The notes: generated from the letters alone by a model not told the origin. A stretch of DNA of 64,000 nt from Desulfovibrio desulfuricans DSM 642 (GCF_000420465.1 NZ_ATUZ01000011.1:62001-126000), one strand, 5' to 3'; shown: positions 34,883 to 44,170, counted from the first letter of the stretch. Numbers and translations are program-made.

Positions 34883-35196
34883 ACTTTTATGTTCAAAAGG
34901 TTGCCCACAAGCGGGGATGAAGTTTCACCCGATGGGGTTTCCGGTTCAGGGGGGGGCCGCCGCCTTCTGCGGCTGCCAAAATGGGGTGCGCCCTGGTGAT
35001 CGGCATCCGGGTTCAGCGCCGTCTGGCTCCCGGGTTCTGTGCGCGTTACCTGTTGCTGCTCCTGCTTAGCTATGGCGGCGGCAAGAACGCGCGACATGGC
35101 AGCCGATGCCTGCGGGCCGACAGCAGCGGCATTGCTTACGGATGTGGCCAGGCTGGTCTGGGCATACAGCACGGCCATGGTGGCGTCAACGCTCAT
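34879..35196 (-). CDS. Small protein of unknown function in fliL operon
   Basis: Encodes 105 residues from ATG 35196 (AGGAGG 5 bases before; an upstream GTG/ATG frame to 35238 is unsupported). The first half is Ala/Ser/Val-rich and helical (TSLATSVSNAAAVGPQASAAMSRVLAAAIAK); the second half is Arg/Pro-rich (RRRRRPPPEPE), likely disordered. Its stop overlaps the DUF2802-like start. No family recognised. Confidence 0.55.
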   Translation of the reverse strand: MSVDATMAVLYAQTSLATSVSNAAAVGPQASAAMSRVLAAAIAKQEQQQVTRTEPGSQTALNPDADHQGAPHFGSRRRRRPPPEPETPSGETSSPLVGNLLNIKV

Positions 35197-35333
35197 GGTG
35201 GCCTCCTGTTGCCGGTTCCGGGGGCCTGTACGACCCATTCAGTGGGTCGCGTATGCAGCAGCGGATTATGCCTTGCGCAGCGCCACGGGCGATGGCTTTT
35301 GCGGACTTCACTGCCCGACAGATGCTGCTGTGG

Positions 35334-36002
35334 CTATTCGTTCAGATAACTCTCAAACAAAATGTCATCAATGCGCCCCTGCGTCAGGTAATCGTTCAGC
35401 ACACCGCTGAGGTCTTTTTTAATGGTAGCCGTATTGGCCGGATTCAGCAAAAACTCGTCCGACTTGCTGCTCAGGTAATAATACAGGGCATCGCGCAGAG
35501 GAATGAGCTTGTGGTCAATCTCCATGCCCACCCTGGGGCTTTGGCTGACTGTTGAAAATTTGCAGATCAAAAAGCGCGCCCCCGTGGGTGTTTGCCGGGG
35601 AATAACAAAGGGTGCCAGTTCCTTGACGCTGTCAGGCTGGGCAGTCGGTGTTTTTGCAGAAGGCACCACGATCACGTCTGGCTTGATTTGCTCCGGAGGC
35701 GGCGGCGGGGGGGTGCGCAGTACAAACCACCAGATTGCAGCGCCTGCCACCAGCAGCACGAGCAGGCCAGCAGCGGCAGCAATGATCAGCAGCTTTTTTT
35801 TCTTCTTGGGTGGTTCGGCCCCTTCTTCGGCAACCTGAAGTGGGGCTTCTTCGTTTTTGGCCGGGGGAGGAGGCGCCTGTTCCACAAGGAACGGGGCATC
35901 GTCAAGATCAAGTTCGACCTTGCGCAGGCTTGTGTCCTGGCTGACCGCAACCTGAAGTTCATCTTTGACGGGGGCGTCTTTCAAATCCTGCTTTTCAGCC
36001 AC
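35334..36002 (-). CDS. fliL: FliL-family flagellar basal body protein
   Basis: Encodes 222 residues from GTG 36002 (AGGAG 7 bases before). A ~68-residue acidic, proline-rich cytoplasmic extension precedes a Lys patch (PPKKKKK) and a membrane helix (~71-93). The periplasmic domain (GARFLICKFSTVSQSPRVGMEIDHKLIPLRDALYYYLSSK, ILFESYLNE) is FliL-like. FliL surrounds the stator units at the basal body. It heads a minus-strand group with two small unknown genes. The extended N-terminus is longer than in E. coli FliL. Confidence 0.82.
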   Translation of the reverse strand: MAEKQDLKDAPVKDELQVAVSQDTSLRKVELDLDDAPFLVEQAPPPPAKNEEAPLQVAEEGAEPPKKKKKLLIIAAAAGLLVLLVAGAAIWWFVLRTPPPPPPEQIKPDVIVVPSAKTPTAQPDSVKELAPFVIPRQTPTGARFLICKFSTVSQSPRVGMEIDHKLIPLRDALYYYLSSKSDEFLLNPANTATIKKDLSGVLNDYLTQGRIDDILFESYLNE

Positions 36003-36080
36003 GCGCCTCTCCTGACAATCACGGTCTGTTCATCTGTTCCATGCCGTGACCAGCACTACACTACCGCAACCACTAAGAAC

Positions 36081-36107
36081 AAAAAACCGCTCCGAACCAG
36101 GTGAGCG
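36081..36107 (-). terminator. Weak intrinsic terminator after cheY
   Basis: On the minus strand CGCTC and GAGCG form a short stem around a 10-base loop, followed by GGTTTTTTG. It lies between cheY and fliL, about 190 bases past cheY. The short stem keeps this uncertain. The rest of 36003-36292 shows only a GGCGCTGTGGCC-type hairpin near 36157-36174. Confidence 0.4.
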
Positions 36108-36292
36108 CATGCAGCGCTGACCCCGGCCAGGAGCGGGCCGTCAAAGCCAGGGAAATCTTGGCGCTGTGGCCAAGGGCAGGTTGCCTGCGAGAAGGCTGGC
36201 TGCCCCGCGTGGATATTTGTGTATACCCGCGCCACGCAAACTTGCCGGGCGAATGCACATTGCCACTGGCAAGTATTTCAACGTGGAATGCT

Positions 36293-36673
36293 CTAGGGAA
36301 AAATCTTGTCGATTTTCTGTTTCATCGTATCCGCAGTGAAGGGCTTGACGATGTAGTTGGAAACTTTGGCCTGCACAGCTTCAATGATGTTTTCCTGCTG
36401 GGCTTCAGCTGTGACCATCAGAAAGGGGATGTTGGCAAACTGTTCGCTTGCGCGAACCTTGCGGAGCAGATCAATGCCTGTCATCTGGGGCATGTTCCAG
36501 TCCGAAACGATAAAGTCGATCTTCTCGCGGTTCAGAACTTCCCATGCCGAGGTGCCGTCATCGGCTTCCACCACGTTCTGAAAACCAAGCTGGCGCAGAA
36601 TGTTGCGCACAATACGGCGCATGGTGGAAAAATCGTCAACCACAAGGACACGCATATTCGGATTGTAAGGCAT
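36293..36673 (-). CDS. cheY: Chemotaxis response regulator CheY
   Basis: Encodes 126 residues from ATG 36673 (AAGGAG 8 bases before). A stand-alone receiver domain with the acidic pair in LVVDDFSTMRR, the phosphorylated aspartate in FIVSDWNMPQMTG and the lysine in VKPFTADTM. Phospho-CheY binds the flagellar switch. It is the last gene of the flhF-flhG-fliA-cheY run, as is usual in this group and in polar flagellates. Confidence 0.95.
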   Translation of the reverse strand: MPYNPNMRVLVVDDFSTMRRIVRNILRQLGFQNVVEADDGTSAWEVLNREKIDFIVSDWNMPQMTGIDLLRKVRASEQFANIPFLMVTAEAQQENIIEAVQAKVSNYIVKPFTADTMKQKIDKIFP

Positions 36674-36750
36674 GAGAAGAACTCCTTGAAGCGCCGTCAA
36701 TATCGGTTTGCAACAGACGTTGCAGCCGTGCGCCACTGTCTGTTGTAAGC

Positions 36751-37530
36751 TTATATTTCAGTGCCTTCGCCGTAGAGATTATGAAATTCCTTGCGAAGGC
36801 GGCTCAGGGCCTGTGAATGTAATTGTGAAACCCTGCCTTCGGTGATGCCCATGACTTCGGCAGTTTCACGCATATTCAACTCATCAGTATAATACAGCGA
36901 GAGTACCAACTTTTCTCTTGGCGTCAAGCGGTCGATCAGCGGCGCCACACGCTCGATGAGCTCTTGCAGGGCAGTGCTGCGGAAGGGTTCTCCGCCTTCG
37001 GGGCCTTCGCCCGAGATAGTGTCCTGAATAGCGTCAAGTGAAATCCAGAGCTGGTTTTGCAGGGCTTCAAGACCCTGCCGCACATCACGCATGTCGAGGC
37101 CGGTGATCTTTTGCAACTCGTCCTCGGTGGCCTGCCGGCCTTGCTCGTGTTCAACCTTGCGCATGGCTTCATCAAGCACCCGCACACGCTGACGCAACGA
37201 CCGGGGAAACCAGTCAAGCCGGCGCAATTCATCGAGCATGGCTCCCTTGATGCGGCTTTCGGCATACGTTTCAAAGCGGATGCCGAGCTGCGGCCTGAAC
37301 TTGCCCAAGGCTTCCATGAGGCCCAGGGTGCCGGAGCTAATCAGCTCCCCAAGTTCTATGCTGCGCGGCAGCTTGGCTTTGAGCCGCAAAGCGAGAAAGC
37401 GTATCTTGGGCGCATAGTGACGCACCACAGATTCCTGCTCTGCCGGTGAAAAGCTCTCCCAAGGGGTTGCCCCGGTTTCGAGCGCTTCCCAGGGGCAGGG
37501 AGCTTGCGCTTGCGCTGTGCCGGTCTTCAT
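36751..37530 (-). CDS. fliA: Flagellar sigma factor sigma-28 (FliA)
   Basis: Encodes 259 residues with AAGGAA 6 bases before ATG. Region 2 contains SGTLGLMEALGKFRPQLGIRFETYAESRIKGAMLDELR, and region 4 ends ITEGRVSQLHSQALSRLRKEF, both FliA signatures. It directs late flagellar and chemotaxis genes; a matching promoter precedes cheV in this window. It lies 170 bases downstream of flhG and 77 before cheY. Confidence 0.95.
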   Translation of the reverse strand: MKTGTAQAQAPCPWEALETGATPWESFSPAEQESVVRHYAPKIRFLALRLKAKLPRSIELGELISSGTLGLMEALGKFRPQLGIRFETYAESRIKGAMLDELRRLDWFPRSLRQRVRVLDEAMRKVEHEQGRQATEDELQKITGLDMRDVRQGLEALQNQLWISLDAIQDTISGEGPEGGEPFRSTALQELIERVAPLIDRLTPREKLVLSLYYTDELNMRETAEVMGITEGRVSQLHSQALSRLRKEFHNLYGEGTEI

Positions 37531-37700
37531 GTTGGTTTCCTTCGGATTTGCCTCTTCTACCCCGTGGCATCTGGATGCCTGTTATGCCTCGCTCCACCTG
37601 CCCGCCAAGGCTGGTTGCGCTGCGTTTTTGACACGTTGAGGTTAGAGCGCGTTGTTTCTGTTGCCAAAGGCCTTTCAGGCCCGGAATCCCACCCGCAATT

Positions 37701-38513
37701 CTAGCGGAACAGCAGTTTTTTCCAGAAAAACTTGATGTTGCCGTCGAGGTTTTCGGGGGCTTCCCATGCGCTGATGTTCTTGGCCAGCGACATGGTGGCC
37801 TTTGCCGCCGGGCTTTGCGGTTCGCTTATGCAATAGGGCAACTGCTGCACCACGGCCTTGCGCACACCTGTATCGCGCGGGATAACGCCCACGAGTTCCA
37901 GGGAAACGCCACTGAGAAAATGGTCGCAGGCCTGATGCAGACGCACAAACATGTCCTTGGCCGTCTTGAGGTCCGGGGCCATGTTGACGCACACCTTGAA
38001 GCGTTCAACGCCGTGATTGTTTTTCAGAACCTTGATGAGAGCATAGGCGTCAGTGAGCGAGGTCGGTTCCGGTGTAAGCACTACCAGGCGTTCCTGCGCG
38101 GCCATGTTGAAATAGAGCACGTTGTCGCTGATGCCTGCGCCTGTATCCACGATGAGGTAGTCAAGCCCGTCTTCCATTTCATCAACGGCTTCAAGCAGTT
38201 CAAGCTTCTGCCCCGTGGAAAGGGTGAGCATTTCGCTCATGCCGGAAGAAGCAGGCAAGATGGAAAAGCCGTAAGGCGTGGGAAAGAGTATGTCCGAAAT
38301 GGTGGCCCCTTCGTGAAACAGATGAAAAATATTCTTCTGCGGGGTCAGACCAAGCACCACGTCTACGTTGGCCAGACCGAGGTCGGCGTCAATAAGCACC
38401 ACCTGCTTGCCCAGCTGCGCCAGGCAAATGGCAAGATTGACCGAGATATTGGTCTTGCCTACGCCGCCCTTGCCTGAGGTGACGGAAAAAACCAGAGGGA
38501 AAGTGCCGCTCAT
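37701..38513 (-). CDS. flhG: Flagellar number regulator FlhG/FleN (MinD-like ATPase)
   Basis: Encodes 270 residues from ATG 38513 (GGAG 8 bases before); the ATG at 38540 has no ribosome site. The deviant Walker A SGKGGVGKTNISVNLAI and VDTGAGISDNVLYFNMAAQERLVVLTPEPTS are typical of MinD-type FlhG. It restrains flagellar number, acting with FlhF at the cell pole. It follows flhF by 33 bases. Confidence 0.93.
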   Translation of the reverse strand: MSGTFPLVFSVTSGKGGVGKTNISVNLAICLAQLGKQVVLIDADLGLANVDVVLGLTPQKNIFHLFHEGATISDILFPTPYGFSILPASSGMSEMLTLSTGQKLELLEAVDEMEDGLDYLIVDTGAGISDNVLYFNMAAQERLVVLTPEPTSLTDAYALIKVLKNNHGVERFKVCVNMAPDLKTAKDMFVRLHQACDHFLSGVSLELVGVIPRDTGVRKAVVQQLPYCISEPQSPAAKATMSLAKNISAWEAPENLDGNIKFFWKKLLFR

Positions 38514-38546
38514 CTGTCTGCTCCACATGTTATGGCTCATGCCGCG

Positions 38547-39590
38547 CTAGGCGGCCTGGCCGGGAAGTTGCCTTTTGAAAATAAGACGCCAGACCAGCGG
38601 CTCGGTGGCCGGGGCAAGGCTTTCCTTGAGTTCCGCGCCGAACGACAGTGCTGAAACCGGCAATCCGGCAGCGCAGGCCACATTCACAATATTGCCGAAG
38701 CTTACGGCTTCGTCCAGCTTGGTCCATACAAGGGAGCCAGGCCCTTCAAATTTGTATCTTTGTAAAAACGCCTGTGTTTGCAGCGCGTCAAAAAATGGCG
38801 AAAGCGTAAGGTGCGTAGCAGCTTCCACTGTGTCCAGGCCCATGTCGGCCCGCCAGTGGGCAAGATTGCCGTTGCGGTCAAGGCCGGGAACATCAATGAA
38901 TACGGCGCGGGCCTCTCGTGTGGCGGTCAGGGCAAGTTCCATGGCGGCCTTGTCGGGCGCTTCCATGTATGTAAAATTGGAAAGTTCCGCCCAGTGGCGC
39001 AAAATCAGCCTGCCGTTGCCGCGCAGGCAGTCGGCGTTGATAAAGGCAATGCGTGCTTCTGGTTCGTGTTTGCGCATGTGCAGTGCAAAGCGCAGGGCCG
39101 TTGTGGTTTTGCCAAAACCGAAGGGCCCGGCCATCAGGTGGATGCGCTGCCGCCACTGTTCCGCGCCCCAGGCCTTGACCGGCACCATGCCGCAGAGGCA
39201 TTCAAGCACAGAGGCTCCGGGTTCCGCCAGCAATCGCTGGTAGAGGTCAACCGCCACAGAGTCAGAAACACCTTCTCGCTGCAAATATTCCAGAGCAACA
39301 CGCTGGCGGGGCGTGAGGCGTTCAAGCTGAATGGCTGGCTTCATCAAGGCAAAAATCTGATCCTTGAGATGCATCCATTCCTTGTGCCATTCACCCCAGC
39401 CAGCAGGCGTGCCTGCGGCTTGCGCTGCTTCGGCCTTGGGGCGCTCTATCCCGGCAGTTATTTCATGGCAGACGGCACCGTTCTTGCGATAGGTGCGGTT
39501 GCCCAGGATAACGGCGTCAGGCCCCATCTCGGCCTTGATTCTGGCCAGAATTTCCTGTGATGTGGCCCCTGTGAACGTCTTTACCTGCAT
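38547..39590 (-). CDS. flhF: Flagellar biosynthesis GTPase FlhF
   Basis: Encodes 347 residues with AAAGGA 8 bases before ATG. It begins MQVKTFTGATSQEILARIKAEMGPDAVIL, a FlhF hallmark. The SRP-type GTPase P-loop is GPFGFGKTTT (two Phe in place of the usual Thr/Val), followed by VWTKLDEAVSFGNIVN. Later G motifs (ADCLRGNGR, IDVPGLDRN) deviate from the family norm, so its GTPase behaviour may be altered. FlhF places the flagellum at the pole. It has its own sigma-54 promoter. Confidence 0.92.
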   Translation of the reverse strand: MQVKTFTGATSQEILARIKAEMGPDAVILGNRTYRKNGAVCHEITAGIERPKAEAAQAAGTPAGWGEWHKEWMHLKDQIFALMKPAIQLERLTPRQRVALEYLQREGVSDSVAVDLYQRLLAEPGASVLECLCGMVPVKAWGAEQWRQRIHLMAGPFGFGKTTTALRFALHMRKHEPEARIAFINADCLRGNGRLILRHWAELSNFTYMEAPDKAAMELALTATREARAVFIDVPGLDRNGNLAHWRADMGLDTVEAATHLTLSPFFDALQTQAFLQRYKFEGPGSLVWTKLDEAVSFGNIVNVACAAGLPVSALSFGAELKESLAPATEPLVWRLIFKRQLPGQAA

Positions 39591-39667
39591 GGCCCATTCC
39601 TTTGCCTAACGGTTCAATATCGCCCAGCGGCGCATCAGTGCCGTTTGTTTGACGATAAACCAGTATC

Positions 39668-39683
39668 TGCAAATTCGGGGCCA
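39668..39683 (-). promoter_or_regulatory. Sigma-54 promoter of flhF-flhG-fliA-cheY
   Basis: On the minus strand TGGCCCCGAATTTGCA matches TGGCAC-N5-TTGCA except one base, with ten bases between GG and GC. The predicted start near 39657 leaves a 67-base leader before flhF. Confidence 0.75.
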
Positions 39684-39803
39684 ACTTTTTGGGCAGTATT
39701 GGCCCATGCGACTACAAGCAATCATGGGAACACAGCATTTGCCATAGACAATACTAGCTGGTGGGGAGGTAAAAGGCAACGAATCCTGATAGCTGGAGAG
39801 GAA

Positions 39804-39849
39804 TATAAAAAATAAAGCGGCGCTCTGACACAAGGGGTCGGAGCGCCGC
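39804..39849 (-). terminator. Intrinsic terminator of flhB-flhA
   Basis: GCGGCGCTC (39817-39825) pairs with GAGCGCCGC (39841-39849), extended by GAC/GTC after one mismatch. On the minus strand TTTATTTTTTATA follows. It lies 22 bases after flhA and separates it from the flhF unit. Confidence 0.85.
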
Positions 39850-39870
39850 GCAACGTCGGGGCTGGCCGGA

Positions 39871-41970
39871 TTATTCGGCGCTTACCACGCCCACCGATTG
39901 CAGCCGGATGTCGGGCGGAATCTCCGCCTGCGAGATGACCGGCACCGTGGGCAGAAAGCGCGTGACAATCTGGGCCAGATGCGGGCGGATGATCGGCGTC
40001 ACCAGCAGCACGGGCTGGGCATCGGTATTCACCGCATTGTCGGCAGCCGTGCTGATGTTGTTCACCAGCCGCTGGGCCACAGCCGGATTCATGGAGAGGA
40101 AGGTCACGCCGTTGTCGGCATGGCGAATGCCTTCCTGCACCATACGCTCGGCATTGGGCGCAAGGGTCAGCACTGAAAGCGTTCCCTGGCTGTCCAGATA
40201 GGGTCGTACAATGGCGCGGGAGAGTTTTTCGCGCACATATTCTGCCAGCGTGTCGGGATTTTTGACGCTTGTGCCAAAGTCGCCCAGAGTTTCCACAATG
40301 GTGAGCATGTCGCGTATGCTGACGCTTTCGCGCACCAGCAGTTGCAGCACTTTCTGCACCACGCCAAGGGGCAGCACATTGGGCACCAGGTCTTCCACTG
40401 CCTTGGGCGCATGCTTGGCGACCGTGTCCAGCAGACCCTGCACGCCCTGGCGGTCAAGAAAGTCGGCCAGCTGACGCTTGAACACTTCCGTCAGATGCGT
40501 GGCGATAACCGTTGCCGGGTCAACCACCGTGTAGCCCGCAAGCATGGCTTCCTCACGCTGGCTGTCGGGAATCCACAGGGCCGGCAGGTTAAAGGCAGGC
40601 TCGCGCGTTTCAATGCCGCTGATCTTGGTGGTCACGTTGCCGGGATCCATGGCCAGAAAGTGATCGACCAGAATCTCTGCCGAAGCCACCTGATTGCCCT
40701 TGATCAGCAGGGCATACTGGCCGGGTTTGAGCTGAAGGTTATCGCGCAGGTGCAGCGAGGGGATGACCACGCCCATGTCCAGCGCGAACTGCCGGCGTAT
40801 GGAGCGGATGCGGGCCAGCAGGTTGCCGCTCTGTTCTTCGTCCACCAGAGGGATGAGGCCGTAGCCCACTTCAAGTTCAAGTGTATCAAGGGGCAACAGT
40901 GCCTGTACCTCTTCCGGCGTGTCGGCGGTGCCGGAACCGCTTTTCTTTTTCTTGTCAGCCTTGGCCTTGTTGGCGGCCTCCTGATCCTTGTTTTCCGTGA
41001 GGCGGCTCACCACAAAGATAAGGATGGATATGCAGAGGAAGGGGATGGTCGGCAGGCCGGGCACCAGCGCAAACAGCAGCAACACGCCCGAGACCATCTT
41101 GAGCGCGCGGCTGTTGAAGGTAAGCTGGGCCAGAAATTCTTCGCCCATCTTGGCTTCGGAGGCGGCGCGCGAAACCAGCAGGCCAGTGCCGGTGGAAACA
41201 ATGATGGAAGGTATGGTGGAAACCAGACCGTCACCGATGGTCAGCAGGGAATAGGTGGTGAGGGCTGTGTTCCAGTCCATATCCTTCTGGACCATGCCGA
41301 TGATGATACCGCCCACAAGGTTCACCAGGGTGATGAACATGCCTGCGTTCACGTCGCCCGAAACAAATTTGCAGGCGCCGTCCATGGCGCCGTAAAAATC
41401 TGCTTCCTTGCGCAGCCCTGCGCGGCGGGCATTGGCCTGTTCTTCATCCAGCAAACCGGCGTTGAGGTCGGCTTCAATGGCCATCTGCTTGCCGGGCATG
41501 GCGTCCAAGGTGAAGCGGGCCGCCACTTCCGCGATACGCGTGGTACCAGCGGTGATAACGGTCTTGTTCAGAATGAACAGGATCATAAAGATAACGGCGC
41601 CCACAACGTAACTGCCGCCTACAACAAACTGGCCAAACGCGCGGATGACTTCGCCCGCAGCGGTTGCGCCCATATTGCCGTTGAGCAGAATAAGGCGGGT
41701 GGACGCCACGTTGAGCGCCAGCCGCAGAAGGGTTGTGACCAGCAGGAGCGAAGGAAAGATCGTAAATTCCAGCGGCGAGGTCATGAACATGGTGGTTATA
41801 AGCACCAGCAGTGAAATGGAAATGCTGACGCAGAGCATGAAATCGAGAAAAAACGTGGGTAGAGGCACCAGCATGACAAGCAGGATGATGACCACACCGG
41901 CTGCAAGAAATATTTCGCCGTTTTTTGAAAATCGAGCGTAATCAAGCTGGGGGATTACTGCGGCAGCCAT
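39871..41970 (-). CDS. flhA: Flagellar export apparatus protein FlhA
   Basis: Encodes 699 residues. Eight N-terminal membrane helices lead to a large cytoplasmic domain. The family signature lies at RIAEVAARFTLDAMPGKQMAIEADLNAGLLDEEQA (residues ~140-175). It forms the nonameric ring of the export gate and uses the proton motive force. The N-terminus (AAVIPQLDYARFSKNGEIFLAAG) is normal. It follows flhB by 83 bases. Confidence 0.96.
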   Translation of the reverse strand: MAAAVIPQLDYARFSKNGEIFLAAGVVIILLVMLVPLPTFFLDFMLCVSISISLLVLITTMFMTSPLEFTIFPSLLLVTTLLRLALNVASTRLILLNGNMGATAAGEVIRAFGQFVVGGSYVVGAVIFMILFILNKTVITAGTTRIAEVAARFTLDAMPGKQMAIEADLNAGLLDEEQANARRAGLRKEADFYGAMDGACKFVSGDVNAGMFITLVNLVGGIIIGMVQKDMDWNTALTTYSLLTIGDGLVSTIPSIIVSTGTGLLVSRAASEAKMGEEFLAQLTFNSRALKMVSGVLLLFALVPGLPTIPFLCISILIFVVSRLTENKDQEAANKAKADKKKKSGSGTADTPEEVQALLPLDTLELEVGYGLIPLVDEEQSGNLLARIRSIRRQFALDMGVVIPSLHLRDNLQLKPGQYALLIKGNQVASAEILVDHFLAMDPGNVTTKISGIETREPAFNLPALWIPDSQREEAMLAGYTVVDPATVIATHLTEVFKRQLADFLDRQGVQGLLDTVAKHAPKAVEDLVPNVLPLGVVQKVLQLLVRESVSIRDMLTIVETLGDFGTSVKNPDTLAEYVREKLSRAIVRPYLDSQGTLSVLTLAPNAERMVQEGIRHADNGVTFLSMNPAVAQRLVNNISTAADNAVNTDAQPVLLVTPIIRPHLAQIVTRFLPTVPVISQAEIPPDIRLQSVGVVSAE

Positions 41971-42053
41971 TTTTATGACACCTCTCTGCGTTGGTTCCCG
42001 AAAGCGGGTTAACCCTGGAACGTATGGGTAATATGAAAAAATTTAATGTATTT

Positions 42054-43133
42054 TTAGTGCTTTACAACTTTTGGCTTGATCTTCCAGATGCTGGCCAGCA
42101 CGGAAGCCACAGCTTTGTAAAGCTCTTCAGGGATCATGTCGCCTACCTCTGTGGACTTATACAAAGCCCGTGCCAGAGGCACGTTTTCGCGAATGGGAAT
42201 CCGGTTTTCGCGGGCTACTTCCTTGATTTTTTCGGCCAGATGGTCCGCGCCCTTGGCAAGCACGATGGGGGCGGGAGCTTCCGATGTATTATAGCTCAGG
42301 GCCACGGCTATGTGCGTGGGGTTTGTGACCACCACATCCGCCTTGGGCACGTCGGCAAGCATGCGCTTGCTCATCATTTCCATCATTTTTCTGCGCTGCT
42401 GCCCCTTGATCACGGGGTCGCCGTCGGCCTGCTTCTGCTCGTCCTTCACTTCTGACTTGGTCATCTTCATGCCTTCGTTATAGGCATAGCGCGACTGCCA
42501 TACGTCAAAAATGGCAATGGCAATGATGGGCAGCAGCGCGTAGCTGGTCAGTTTGAAGGCCATTTGCAGCATGTAGGTCGCCACGCCCTCGGTGCTGGCG
42601 TAGTACATGGGCAGAAAATTCTGATGTTCTTTGAAGATGATCCAGCCGGGGATGATGCCGAGAACAAGAGAAAACAGCAGGCTCTTGATGGTGCGCAGGG
42701 CTGTTTGCGGCGATGCCAGCATCTGCTTGAGGCCCTGAACTATGTTGAAGCGCTTCAGGTTGGGGCGCATCACCTTGGTTGTCCAGAGTTTGCCCACCTG
42801 TAGGCGTTGCGCCAGAAAGGCCAGAAATCCCAGAGTCAGCAGGATTGGCATGATCATGCGGGCAATTTCAAGCGTGACGTCAATGCTGAGGCTGTAGACG
42901 TTTTCAGGATTGGGATCGAACTCCCACGAGTGGCTGAGAAAGTGGCGGAAAAGGCGCTTGATGTTGTCGGCCATAGGGCCGATCCAGGCATAAAGAATAC
43001 ACATGCCCCCCAGCAGGCTCACGGCCTTGCCAAGCTCCTGCGCTTTGGGAACATTGCCCTCATCACGCTGCTTGCTGACACGTTTTGGAGTGGCTTCTTC
43101 TGTTCTGCTTGGATCTTGCTGTGAACCGAACAT
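42054..43133 (-). CDS. flhB: Flagellar export substrate-switch protein FlhB
   Basis: Encodes 359 residues from ATG 43133 (GGCGGTAAGAGC upstream). The N-terminus SQQDPSRTEEATPKRVSKQRDEGNVPKAQEL and four membrane helices precede the cytoplasmic domain. The self-cleavage motif NPTH is in VVTNPTHIAVALSY near residue 268. It switches export from rod/hook to filament proteins. fliR is not next to it here. Confidence 0.95.
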   Translation of the reverse strand: MFGSQQDPSRTEEATPKRVSKQRDEGNVPKAQELGKAVSLLGGMCILYAWIGPMADNIKRLFRHFLSHSWEFDPNPENVYSLSIDVTLEIARMIMPILLTLGFLAFLAQRLQVGKLWTTKVMRPNLKRFNIVQGLKQMLASPQTALRTIKSLLFSLVLGIIPGWIIFKEHQNFLPMYYASTEGVATYMLQMAFKLTSYALLPIIAIAIFDVWQSRYAYNEGMKMTKSEVKDEQKQADGDPVIKGQQRRKMMEMMSKRMLADVPKADVVVTNPTHIAVALSYNTSEAPAPIVLAKGADHLAEKIKEVARENRIPIRENVPLARALYKSTEVGDMIPEELYKAVASVLASIWKIKPKVVKH

Positions 43134-43188
43134 GCTCTTACCGCCCTGGTTTGATTGGCGCTGCGAAGTGCTTTGCCCAGACAATAGC

Positions 43189-43223
43189 AAAAAATATGCC
43201 CGTCAGAGAACTGGCAGGCATAT
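43189..43223 (-). terminator. Intrinsic terminator of the aromatic operon
   Basis: ATATGCCCGTCAG (43194-43206) pairs with CTGGCAGGCATAT (43211-43223), 12 of 13 positions including a wobble, around an AGAA loop. Five T residues follow on the minus strand. It separates tyrA from flhB. Confidence 0.85.
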
Positions 43224-43297
43224 CAGATCAGGGGCAACGGTCATTGGGCGCATGGGGTTTCCTCCGCATGTACGCCAACGGTGCGAACTGTTTGAAA

Positions 43298-44170
43298 TCA
43301 GGGAGTCTGCTGATCCTCTTCCTCCTGCCACCACCAGCGGGCGCGCTGGCAGAGCAGGTCGATATCGCCAGCGGCGGCGAGGTTGAGCATCTGGCGGTAT
43401 TGGCGCACAGCCTCATAGCTGTATGGATTGGCCTCAAACAGGCCAGCGAACATGTGCGCGTCTTCTGTCAGCATTTTGCGGGCCGCGTTCTGGCGGCGGC
43501 GGAACGAAGGCGTAAGAAAGGGCAGCAGATCCTCATGCTCCGCCAGCAGGGCAAAGTAGGCCAGACTGGTGATGAAGTTCATGTTCTGGATGCTGGCCAT
43601 GGCCTTGTCGTGCTTTTCAGCAGTGGTGCAGAATACACGGCAGCCAAGGGCTGTAAAAAAGCCCGAGGCCAGCTCCACATGATCTTGTACCGCATGGGCC
43701 CCCGGCACAATGGCCACGGGCTGGTCTGCCTGCGGGTCCGGCTTGGGGCCAAAGAGGGGATGCGTGCCCACCACTGGCCCGGCCCAGATCTTTTCCATCT
43801 GTTGCAGCGGGATTTCCTTTACCGAGGTTATGTCCGCCAGCACAGCCCCAGGGAGCAGATGCGGGCAGACCGTAGCAATAACCTCGCTGAATACAGCGGC
43901 AGGAACGCAAATGATGGCAAGATCGGCCCCCGCACAGGCGGGAGCAAGAGCTTCGGGCGTCAGAGGCACGTCCACGCCCGCCACGTTCAGCCCTGCCGCC
44001 TTGGCGCGGGCCAGCAGCATGGCGCCCATGCGCCCAGTGGAGCCGACAATGACGGTTTTTACGGGATTGCGCGGGCAGAAGCCGGTAAAGCCGTCAAATC
44101 CATCCTCCGCAGCGGATTCCCCGTCATTTTGGGCGGCAGGGACGCCGTTGCTGCCTTGATTGCCCTTCAT
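43298..44170 (-). CDS. tyrA: Prephenate dehydrogenase
   Basis: Encodes 290 residues. Oxidises prephenate to 4-hydroxyphenylpyruvate for tyrosine. After a ~35-residue leader stretch, the Rossmann motif is KTVIVGSTGRMGAMLLARA; further landmarks are VVGTHPLFGPKPD and AEKHDKAMASIQNMNF. The ATG overlaps the aroA stop by 4 bases. Last gene of the operon. Confidence 0.9.
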   Translation of the reverse strand: MKGNQGSNGVPAAQNDGESAAEDGFDGFTGFCPRNPVKTVIVGSTGRMGAMLLARAKAAGLNVAGVDVPLTPEALAPACAGADLAIICVPAAVFSEVIATVCPHLLPGAVLADITSVKEIPLQQMEKIWAGPVVGTHPLFGPKPDPQADQPVAIVPGAHAVQDHVELASGFFTALGCRVFCTTAEKHDKAMASIQNMNFITSLAYFALLAEHEDLLPFLTPSFRRRQNAARKMLTEDAHMFAGLFEANPYSYEAVRQYRQMLNLAAAGDIDLLCQRARWWWQEEEDQQTP

